DNA from: Astragalus membranaceus
Lineage: Eukaryota > Streptophyta > Magnoliopsida > Fabales > Fabaceae
Reading direction: 5' to 3'
DNA: 64,000 nt
NCBI GenBank assembly: GCA_039519185.1
Contig: CM076851.1
Location: 29,213,825-29,277,824, forward strand
Positions within the stretch are counted from its first letter, which is position 1. Every line of letters starts with the position of its first letter. The notes beneath the pieces were generated by a model. The model worked only from the letters and a program-made list of their open reading frames with translations, made no database searches and was not told where the DNA came from. Positions 55,086 to 64,000 of this stretch are shown in pieces. Position numbers and translations under genes: made by a program.

Positions 55086-55878
55086 TTAATGAGAGCTAGT
55101 AAACAAGAAACTAGAAGGGACTCCCTGGCGCGCACAAGCAGGGACCAACATGGCTTGGTTCAGTGCGAATCTTTCGATCCCCCCCCCCTGCGCGTTCGAC
55201 TAGCCTTGCGCTAATTTTTTGTCAAATGAAATATCGGTTTTATCAGCCTATCCGAATACGTCCAATTAATGGTCGAACTGACTGTCAAAATGACTTGGTC
55301 GAAAAATTGAAAGTTGGTCGAAAACTGAAACTTAATTCCCTTTGTTTTGTAACTATCAGTTTCTTCCAACAGCTATTTTTCATTTAAACTAATTTATTCC
55401 GTAACTGCAAAATTAAACCTGTAACACCCTGATATTTTTATTTCTTTAAAAACACCCAAGTGCACATTAAACATACATCAGAGATAATATTTCCTGCTCA
55501 GATACTGATTACCACTATAAAATTTTTGCTGAAATATAACATAACTGTCTTATACACACTTAAGACCATACGGTTCTTAGACCGTAAACTGTCAGCAACT
55601 GTGGTAGTCAGAATCATACAAGAAAGCGGAATGAAAGACAAACATGACACTAATGTCATAGTGCTGTGATACATGGACAACAGAAGGAAAATAAACTGAA
55701 TATAAAGCTAAGTCATTATCCATTTCCCGGGGGCCACCTACTCGTGCCTCTGAGGTTTCTTCTGTCCCTGTTTATCTGTAAAACAACAACATTTAAACAG
55801 TGAGATACAATCTCAGTGAGTTCTACCGAGACCCCTACTAACACTCTCGGTTCAGTTATTAGTTCTCTTATAGCTTAA

Positions 55879-56088
55879 CACGACACCGACTGCAAAACAT
55901 TGCTACTCCCGGAACGTCGTAAAATAAACAAAGTACGGCACCGACTGCAGAACATTGCTAATCCCGGTGTATCGTACAACAAACAAAGTACGGCACCGAC
56001 TGCAGAACATTGCTAATCCCGGTGTATCGTACTATAATTTTTAACATAACACCGACTGCGGAACATCGCTAATCCCGGTGAACCCCCC
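55879..56088. repeat. 55-bp tandem repeat in the G7 LTR, about four copies
   Basis: Units share ACCGACTGCAGAACATTGCT and AATCCCGGTG. The last unit is shorter. Confidence 0.88.
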
Positions 56089-56477
56089 TACCAATAGTAC
56101 ATTCTCCCATTGGCATGGAGCCTAGGGAAGGGGATCATGACTGCCCCGCCTAGTATGTTACACATGGGTCGTCACCCAACTCGATATACTATATACGTAT
56201 ATCTACAATACTATGAACCCACGGTCCATCAAATCAGATAATCAATGAAACACTTTAATCCATATTTTATAAAATTCAAGTTCACACTCGCACTCTAGTT
56301 GACCACTTTTCGACACAATTTTCAATATAAAAAACAGTTCATTTTGCCTTAAAAATAGAATATTCAGTTAGGCCTCTGAATAAGCTTTCCAACGCATCTT
56401 AGAACACCTCAATCGGGTTCCCGGATCAAAAGTTATCGCGAAACGAAAAACAGTGTTTGGTTGCTGAAATTCTGCCA

Positions 56478-56590
56478 ACTGGCGCGCGAGTGGCGCGTGG
56501 CGCGCAAACGGCGCGCGAGCTGACAGTAAGGTTCTGTCCAGTGGCGCGCGAGTGGCGCGCGGCGCGCAAGTGGCGCGTGGACTGGCAGTA
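56478..56590. repeat. GGCGCGC-rich cluster in the G7 LTR
   Basis: Two blocks of about 60 bases, each with four to five TGGCGCGC or CGGCGCGC words, form a CpG-dense island in an AT-rich LTR. Confidence 0.8.
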
Positions 56591-57556
56591 AGGGGGGGCC
56601 TGTCAAGTGCAGAATTTTGCGATTTTCGCGAAATCCGCTATTCCGCTCAATTCCGATTTTTGTTCCGATCGAAAACAGATTTGACAACCAGTAAAATGAA
56701 TCCAATACAAACCACACAATCAATCAATCCAATCAAAAACTCAATCAAAACGAATTGTATTAAAATGCGACATATTTTCAAATAACGGTTTTCGTTCCAA
56801 AATCTCTCGAAATCAATTAACGTAAAAACTAACGAGACACAAAAACATCCTAAGCGTGAGTAAAACTCACCCTTGAAGCGAGAGCCGATGTCGAACCGAA
56901 TTTGCCGAGACTTGAAAAACTCTCGAACGGAACCCTATTTCACCAAATCGCTCCAAACTTCGATTCGAACTTCACAACGCGATCAATCCGCTCCTAGCTT
57001 CGATCCTAAACATAACCCAATCATCAACACAACCTATTAATCCATAATTTCAACAAATTTTCCCCACAAACCCTCAATTTTCGAAATCAAAAGGAAGGGG
57101 GAAAAATGGAGGAAAACTCACCAAGTTGTTGGGTTATGATGATGGAGAGGAGATGATGAAGATGATGAATTTCTGGATGAGTGGGCTCACCTCTTCTTCT
57201 TCCTTTCTCTTCTCCTTTCTCCTTCTTCTTCTTTCCTTTTCTTCTTTCTTTTTCCTTCTTTCTTTCCTTCTGCGTATCCTTTCTTTCTTTCTTTCCTTTC
57301 TTTTATTCTTTTCTTTCTTTCACCACACACACACACTTATTTAATTAATAATTAAGTGGTAGCGTGTCCAATTACCATATCGATCTTAATTCCTTATTTC
57401 GATTCCAACACTTCCTTGATCCGTATTATTTGGTTAACGATCCTGTGACAGCCAATAATTAATTTTAGCACTCAATAATTTTACCAATTAAGTACCAAAT
57501 TAATTCAATTGGGTTAACATCCAAATAGTTCGATTAATTATTTTGAGAATGTTACA

Positions 57557-57574
57557 TTCTCCCCAACTTGAAAG
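57557..57574 (-). promoter_or_regulatory. Chromovirus G7 polypurine tract
   Basis: Reverse strand AAGTTGGGGAGAA directly before TGTAACATTC, the standard arrangement for this lineage. Confidence 0.85.
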
Positions 57575-57606
57575 AATTTTGTCCTCAAAATTAGACACAA
57601 CATACC

Positions 57607-59712
57607 TCAAGAGAACAAATACGGATACCGAGTCTGCATATCGTCCTCCAACTCCCAAGTAGCTTCCTCGGCGGAGAAACCATCCCAAACCACCTTGACA
57701 ATGGGAATTGACTTTGTCCGTAGCGTCCTCTCGCCACGTTCCATGATGTAATTCGGACTAGGTTGGAAGGACAAGTCCGGTCGAAGGTCGATCGTTTCAA
57801 AATCTAACGGTTGACTAGGATCGGGAATGTACTTCCGCAGCTGAGACACATGGAATACATCATGCAGATTTGACAATGGTGGAGGCAAAGCAATACGGTA
57901 TGCAAGAGGCCCTATTCGCTCGATAATCTGGAAAGGTCCAATATACCGAGGACTGAGTTTCTTCACCCGTAATGCCCTACCTGTGCCAATTGTTGGTGAT
58001 AATCTCAAAAACACATGATCGCCCGACTCAAATTCCAACGGCCTTCTTCTTTTATCAGCATAGCTCTTTTGCCTACTCTGAGCAGCTTTCATTCTATCCC
58101 TGATCTGGCGGATCTTTTCAGTAGTGTCGTGAATCATTTCGGGCCCTAACAATCGGTTCTCACCTACTTCCCACCAACACAATGGAGTCCTGCATCTCCT
58201 ACCATACAAGGCTTCAAAAGGTGCCATTCCGATACTGGAATGATAACTGTTGTTATATGAGAATTCCACCAATGGAAGATGATCCTCCCATTTCTTTCCG
58301 TTATCAAGTACCGAAGCCCTAAGCATATCCTCTAACGTCTGGATAGTTCTCTCGGTCTGACCATCTGTCTGCGGGTGATAAGCGGTACTAAGAAGTACTT
58401 TAGTTCCCAATGCTTCATTCAAAGCTTTCCAAAATCGAGAAGTGAATTTCGGATCTCGATCCGACACTATACTGGTAGGAACCCCATGTAACCTTACTAT
58501 GTTCTTCAAATACACCTCAGCTAACTTGGATCCTTTACTGCTCGAACGCACTGGAATAAAATGAGCTGATTTAGTTAACCGATCCACAACTACCCAAATG
58601 GAATCGTTACCGGCTTGAGACCTTGGCAACGCCATTACAAAATCCATAGAAATGTCTTCCCATTTCCATACTGGCACGCCTAGTGACCGTAACAGACCAG
58701 CAGGTTTCTGATGTTCTATCTTAACTCTTTGGCAAGTTAAGCATTTTGATACAAATTCTGCAATCTCTAACTTCATTCCGTGCCACCAATACATCTGCTT
58801 TAAATCTCTATACATCTTGGTGGATCCAGGATGTACGGAAAATAAACTTCGGTGTGCTTCCTCAAGCACTTGCTTTTTAATATCTTCATTATCGGGCACA
58901 CAGATCCTACCGTTGAAACAAATAACTCCATCACTATCTTCGGTAAAATCTGGCAACACTCTTTGTGATTGAAGTTTCACGTCAACTTCCTGTGCTATGC
59001 GAATAGACTCTCTTAAGGAACTAGAGATCCTCATATGGCTCAACATTAACCTATTCTTTCTTGATCTTGCATTCAAACTTAGGTCTCTAAAGGACTCCAA
59101 CAATTTCATTTCATGCATCATGAATTCCGCTAAGTGAATGGATTTCCTACTTAGTGCATCAGCTACAACGTTAGCCTTTCCCGGATGATACTTCAATTCG
59201 AAGTCATAATCCTTCAGAAATTCCACCCACCTTCTCTGCCTGTTATTCAGCTCCTTCTGATCAAACAAATATTTCAAGCTTTTATGATCACTAAAGACTT
59301 CGAAACGAGACCCATACAGGTAATGTCTCCAAATCTTTAGTGCGTACACAATAGCTGCCAACTCCAAATCATGAGTCGGATAATTCTCTTCATGAGTCTT
59401 CAACTGTCTGGAGGCATAAGCTACAACTTGTTGGTTCTGCATGAGAACACATCCCAAACCCTTCCCAGAAGCATCGCTGTAAATTTGAAAATCCAAAGAC
59501 GGATCTGGAAGAATTAGGATTGGAGCAGAAGTCAACCTAACCTTCAACTCTTGAAAACATTCCTCACAATCGGCATTCCATATAAACGGTTGGGCCTTGC
59601 GAGTCAACCGAGTAAGTGGAAGAACCAATTGTGAAAAACCTTGGATAAACCTCTTGTAGTAACCAGCTAGACCCAAGAAACTTCTTATTTCAGAGACAGA
59701 TGTTGGTCGTTC
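57607..59712 (-). pseudogene. Chromovirus G7 RNase H, integrase and chromodomain
   Basis: Open for about 700 codons to the pol stop at 57607. Blocks are RT connection (SFLGLAGYYKRFIQGFS), RNase H (YSDASGKGLGCVLMQ, THDLELAAIVYALKIWRHY, SDHKSLKYLFDQKELN), integrase HHCC finger (HRSLFSVHPGSTKMYRDL, CLTCQRVKIEHQ), core (WEDISMDFVMALP, VSDRDPKFTSRFW, HPQTDGQTERTIQ), GPFQIIERIGPLAYR and a chromodomain (IVKVVWDGFSAEEATWELED). The chromodomain is of the plant Tekay kind. It lost its upstream part to TAG at 59713-59715. Confidence 0.94.
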
Positions 59713-60999
59713 CTAGTTCAACACCGCTTCTACTTTACTGGGATCCACCGCAACTCCCGATTGGGAAATCACGTGCCCCAAAAACTTCACTTCCGGCATC
59801 CAGAAGTCACACTTCGACGGCTTGGCATACAATTTCTTTTCTCGGAGTACGTTCAGAACAATGCGGAGATGTTGAACATGGTCTTCAATGGTCTTAGAGT
59901 ACACCAAGATATCGTCAATAAAAACTACCACAAACTGATCAAGTACGTGTGAAACACTCGGTTCATGTAATCCATGAATACCGCTGGAGCATTAGTCAAA
60001 CCGAAGGGCATCACTACGAACTCGTAATGTCCATACCTAGTACGGAAAGCTGTCTTCGGAATATCTAAGGCCCGTACCTTTATTTGATGATAGCCCGACC
60101 TTAGATCAATTTTTGAAAATACCACGGCACCCCGAAGTTGGTCGAGCAAATCGTCTATCCTTGGCAATGGATATTTATTCTTGATCGTCACTTTGTTGAG
60201 TTGTCGATAATCTATGCACAATCTCATGCTACCATCCTTCTTTTTGACTAGCAACACCGGAGCACCCCATGGAGAAGCACTCGGTCGGATAAACCTTTTC
60301 GATATTAATTCCTCAAGTTGAGACTTCAGTTCCTTCAACTCTAAAGGAGACATCCTATAAGGAGCAATAGATATTGATCCTGTACCAGGAACCAATTCTA
60401 TAGAAAATTCTACCTCTCGCTCAGGAGGTAAGGATGAAACCTCTTCTGGAAAGACATCTAGAAATTCATTTACCACTTGCACAGATGACAAATCTAAACC
60501 CGTTTCAGTAGATGCAGACAACATAATAAGAATAGCTTCCGCACCTTGGAATAATGACTGGCTTGCTTCGGTGTAAGAGATCATCACTTCAGAATCTGCC
60601 TGTGTCAAGCCTACGGATTCGGATGCGAAGCTAATGGTTCGATCGGCACAGTTGATTGTTACATGATTTTCAGCCATCCAATTCATACCCAGAACAATGT
60701 CCATACTTCTCATAGGCAAGCAAATAAATTTCACAACAAACTGTCTGTCGCCTATGACAAGTAGGCAATTTTCACATAATGATTGGGTCTGGACACGACC
60801 CTTGGCAGCAGTTAAAATAGTTATCGGTTCGGATAGCTCAGACAATGCTAGTCCCAACCGATCCACACATGCTTGCGAGATAAAACAGTGAGTTGCACCA
60901 GAATCATATAAAATATTGACTGAATTATTAAAAAGAGATCCCGTACCCCTCAGAAGATTATCCGTAGGTGTGATGGTTCGAGCATCGAGTGTGTTGATC
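59713..60999 (-). pseudogene. Chromovirus G7 protease and reverse transcriptase
   Basis: From the gap edge leftward: protease (NILYDSGATHCFISQ, MDIVLGMNWM), the linker LPPEREVEFSIELVPG, RT (APYRMSPLELKELKSQLEEL, MRLCIDYRQLNKVTIKNKYP, SKIDLRSGYHQIKV, YEFVVMPFGLTNAPAVFM). A one-base loss near 59945 shifts frame before the catalytic FIDDILVYSK. The frame then ends at TAG 59713-59715, where related proteins have Trp (AVLN-W-ERP). Confidence 0.93.
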
Positions 61000-61000
61000 C

Positions 61001-61500
61001 NNNNNNNNNNNNNNNNNNNNNNNNNNNNNNNNNNNNNNNNNNNNNNNNNNNNNNNNNNNNNNNNNNNNNNNNNNNNNNNNNNNNNNNNNNNNNNNNNNNN
61101 NNNNNNNNNNNNNNNNNNNNNNNNNNNNNNNNNNNNNNNNNNNNNNNNNNNNNNNNNNNNNNNNNNNNNNNNNNNNNNNNNNNNNNNNNNNNNNNNNNNN
61201 NNNNNNNNNNNNNNNNNNNNNNNNNNNNNNNNNNNNNNNNNNNNNNNNNNNNNNNNNNNNNNNNNNNNNNNNNNNNNNNNNNNNNNNNNNNNNNNNNNNN
61301 NNNNNNNNNNNNNNNNNNNNNNNNNNNNNNNNNNNNNNNNNNNNNNNNNNNNNNNNNNNNNNNNNNNNNNNNNNNNNNNNNNNNNNNNNNNNNNNNNNNN
61401 NNNNNNNNNNNNNNNNNNNNNNNNNNNNNNNNNNNNNNNNNNNNNNNNNNNNNNNNNNNNNNNNNNNNNNNNNNNNNNNNNNNNNNNNNNNNNNNNNNNN
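61001..61500. other. Assembly gap, 500 N
   Basis: Exactly 500 N, a usual placeholder for a gap of unknown size. It separates two chromovirus fragments in opposite orientation, both cut at about the gag/protease border. Confidence 0.99.
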
Positions 61501-64000
61501 GGAAGAAAGGTCATATGGCGTCTAACTGTGATCGTAAGGAATCAGTGTGTTTCAATTGTGGTGAAGCTGGTCACTTCAGTTCTAAATGCACCAAACCGAA
61601 GAAAGAAAAATCCAATGGAAGAGTTTTCGCGCTAGCAGGCTCAGAGGGGCCCAATGAGATTCGAGGTACTTGTTTTATTTATGGTTCCCCTTTAGTTGCT
61701 ATAGTTGATACTGGTGCTACGCATTCTTTTATTGCTGCTGTTTGTGCTGAAAAGTTAAATCTAGTATTGTCTGATATGAAAAGGGAAATGGTTATCGACA
61801 CTCCGGCTAAGGGTTCGGTGACTACTTCTCTATTGTGTGCTAAGTGTCCTCTGTCAGTATTCGGCAGAGATTTTCTGGTTGACCTTATATGTTTGCCTTT
61901 GGGAGGGTTGGATGTTATTCTTGGTATGGACTGGTTAGTGGATAACCATGTGCACATCAACTGTTTCAGCAAGTCTGTGAGTTTCTTTCCTCCTGAGGAG
62001 GGAGAGTCTGTTTTGTTGTCTGGGGATCAACTGCATAAGGTAATGAAGGATGGTGGTCAACTATTTGCTTTGATGGCGTCTATGTCCGCTGAAAACCAAG
62101 CTATGGTTGAAGGATTGCAGGTGGTGTGTGAATTCCCTGAAGTGTTCCCTGATGAGATTCCTAGTGTGCCACCCGAGAGGGAAGTAGAGTTTGGGATTGA
62201 CCTTGTGCCTGGTACTAGGCCGGTGTCCATGGCTCCGTACCGAATGTCAGCTTCTGAGTTATCTGAATTGAAGACGCAGTTGGAAGAGTTACTTGAAAAG
62301 AAATTTGTGAGGCCTAGTGTGTCACCATGGGGAGCTCCGGTTATATTAGTAAAGAAGAAAGATGGGAGTATGCGCCTGTGTGTGGATTATAGACAGTTGA
62401 ACAAAGTGACTATCAAAAATAAGTACCCTCTTCCGAGAATTGATGATCTGATGGACCAGCTGGTGGGTGCTAAGGTTTTTAGTAAAATTGATTTGAGGTC
62501 AGGGTATCATCAGATTAAAGTAAAAGACGAAGACGTCCAGAAGACAGCGTTTCGAACGAGATATGGACATTATGAATACTCTGTGATGCCGTTTGGTGTC
62601 ACCAATGCACCAGGGGTGTTTATGGAGTACATGAACCGTATCTTCCATAGTTACTTGGATCGGTTTGTGGTAGTTTTTATAGATGATATTCTGGTATACT
62701 CCAAGTCTGAAGAGGAGCATGCAGAGCACTTAAGATTGGTGCTTGAGGTATTGAAAGAGAAGAAGCTTTATGCTAAGTTGTCCAAATGCGAGTTCTGGCT
62801 GCGTGAGGTAAGCTTTTTGGGTCACATTATTTCTAGTGATGGCATAGCTGTAGACCCAGCTAAGGTTGATGCAGTGTTACAATGGGAGAGCCCAAAGTCT
62901 GCGACTGAGATCAGGAGTTTCTTGGGGTTGGCCGGTTACTACAGGAGGTTCATTGAGGGTTTCTCAAAGCTAGCCCTTCCGTTGACTCAATTGACGTGTA
63001 AAGGGAGAATTTTTGTTTGGGATGCTAAGTGTGAAGAGAGTTTCCAAGAGTTGAAGAAAAGATTGACAACATCTCCGGTGTTAGTGTTGCCCGTGCCGGA
63101 TCAACCGTTTGTGGTATATTGTGATGCTTCCAGAATGGGCTTAGGGGGCGTATTGATGCAGGATGGGAAGGTAGTCGCTTATGCGTCCAGACAGTTGCGG
63201 ACTCATGAGAAGAACTATCCTACTCATGATTTGGAATTGGCTGCTATTGTGTTTACGCTAAAAATTTGGAGGCACTATTTGTATGGCACTAGATTCGAGG
63301 TATTCAGCGACCACAAGAGTTTGAAATACTTGTTTGATCAGAAGGAGCTGAATATGAGGCAGAGGCGTTGGTTAGAGCTGCTGAAAGACTATGATTTTGG
63401 CTTAAACTATCACCCCGGCAAAGCTAATGTCGTGGCTGATGCTTTAAGTCGGAAGACTTTGCATATGTCAGCGATGATGGTAAAAGAGTTGGAGTTGGTT
63501 GAGCAATTTCGTGATATGAGTCTGGTTTGTGAAGTGACGCCGCGAAGTGTTAAGCTGGGTATGCTGAGGATTGGTAATGACTTCTTGGTTAGTATCAGAG
63601 ACGCCCAGAAATTAGATGTCAAGCTGGTTGACTTGTTAGTGGCGGGTGATCAGAATGTGGATGGGGATTTCAGGTTGGATTCCCAGGGTGTGTTGAGATT
63701 TAGAGACAGGATCTGCGTTCCCGATGATATTGAGATGAAGAAGATGATCCTTGAGGAGAGTCATAGGAGCAAGCTGAGTATTCATCCAGGGGCTACAAAG
63801 ATGTATCATGACTTGAAGAAATTATTCTGGTGGCCTGGTATGAAGAAAGATGTAGCACAGTTTGTGTATGCCTGTTTGACTTGCCAGAAGTCAAAGGTTG
63901 AGCACCAGAAGCCTGCGGGGTTGATGCAACCTTTGGATGTTCCGGAATGGAAATGGGATAGCATTTCCATGGATTTTGTGACAGGGTTACCAAGAATCGT
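61501..64000 (+). CDS. Chromovirus G8 Gag-Pol, open, partial at both ends
   Basis: The frame beginning at 61503 has no stop for 832 codons and runs off the window. It starts inside the end of Gag (GHMASNC, then the complete knuckle CFNCGEAGHFSSKC). Protease (AIVDTGATHSFIA, DVILGMDWLV), RT (APYRMSASELSELKTQLEEL, LCVDYRQLNKVTIKNKYP, catalytic FIDDILVYSK), RNase H (YCDASRMGLGGVLMQ, SDHKSLKYLFDQKELN) and the integrase finger (HPGATKMYHDLKKLF, CLTCQKSKVEHQ) follow. It ends just after SISMDFVTGLP of the integrase core. It is a Tekay-type chromovirus, related to but distinct from G7, and may be an intact copy. It appears as a long plus-strand frame with no initiation codon in the window. Confidence 0.94.

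Larger units (their letters stand above)
54488..55419. other. Unidentified DNA right of the Tat element, with a 94-bp direct repeat
   Basis: Begins as the continuation of 43925-44224. It holds two identical 94-base copies (54696-54789 and 54992-55085) containing GTGAGAAGTCCCACATTG. A GGTCGAA-rich stretch lies at 55180-55330. No frame of note. Confidence 0.5.
55420..57556 (-). repeat. Chromovirus G7 3' LTR
   Basis: 2,137 bases; plus-strand ends TGTAACACCC and GAATGTTACA, the usual Tekay-type termini. It contains a 55-base tandem repeat (55879-56088) and a GGCGCGC cluster (56478-56590). Confidence 0.88.
55420..61000 (-). mobile_element. Tekay-type chromovirus G7, 5' part lost in the gap
   Basis: Reverse strand: protease, RT, RNase H, integrase, chromodomain, polypurine tract and 3' LTR (55420-57556). 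The gag and 5' LTR would lie at or beyond the N gap. One frameshift near 59945 and one nonsense codon at 59713-59715 interrupt the pol. Confidence 0.93.

Overview
The window looks like repeat-rich intergenic DNA from a flowering plant. A eudicot, probably a legume, is my guess from family resemblance only. The evidence is the mix of plant lineages: Ty1/copia elements primed by initiator-Met tRNA, Athila-type Ty3/gypsy elements with a TGGCGCCGTTGCCGGGGA primer site, a Tat-type gypsy element with two RNase H domains and an antisense spliced gene, Tekay-like chromoviruses, an L1-type LINE, a Mutator-like element and a CACTA element. I find no intact host gene. The only host coding sequence is two exons of an HD-ZIP class IV START domain (10221-10616).

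Layout: 1-4890, reverse-strand copia (A), running off the left edge. 5175-10053, complete copia (B) with a 5-bp TSD. 10054-10672, HD-ZIP fragment. 10673-13086, MULE with a 9-bp TSD and a CACTA element (3-bp TSD) nested in it. 13087-15365, AT-rich tandem repeats. 15366-17394, no gene, with a short copia LTR and leader. 17438-19690, reverse-strand LINE. 19835-20553, hAT-like element. 20991-22760, reverse-strand chromovirus remnant carrying a solo Athila LTR (TSD GTACA). 22761-30073, decayed Athila element G1. 30225 to about 38930, Athila element G2 without a visible 3' LTR. About 38939-43924, 3' half of another Athila (G6), interrupted by a solo G2-type LTR (TSD ATCTG). 44225-54487, Tat element with identical 392-bp LTRs (TSD GGGTG). 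55420-61000, reverse-strand chromovirus G7. 61001-61500, 500 N. 61501-64000, forward chromovirus G8, open to the window end.

The coding parts are the usual retrotransposon set (gag, protease, integrase, reverse transcriptase, RNase H), and nearly all copies carry stops or frameshifts. The Tat copy is contradictory: identical LTRs, a gag-pol with roughly nine frameshifts, and an uninterrupted 694-codon antisense gene.

The strongest unexplained signal is family-specific short motifs spread through LTRs, leaders, coding linkers and 3' regions. G2 carries ACGT-N4-ACGT, G1 carries TGC-N4-GCA (best form GTGC-N4-GCAC), G6 prefers ATGC-N4-GCAT, the solo LTR at 21205 carries GCGC-TATA-GCGC, and copia B carries about 20 GTCGAA hexamers in its coding region. 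G1 and G2 place different motifs at matching protein linkers, which suggests DNA-level selection on a family tag.
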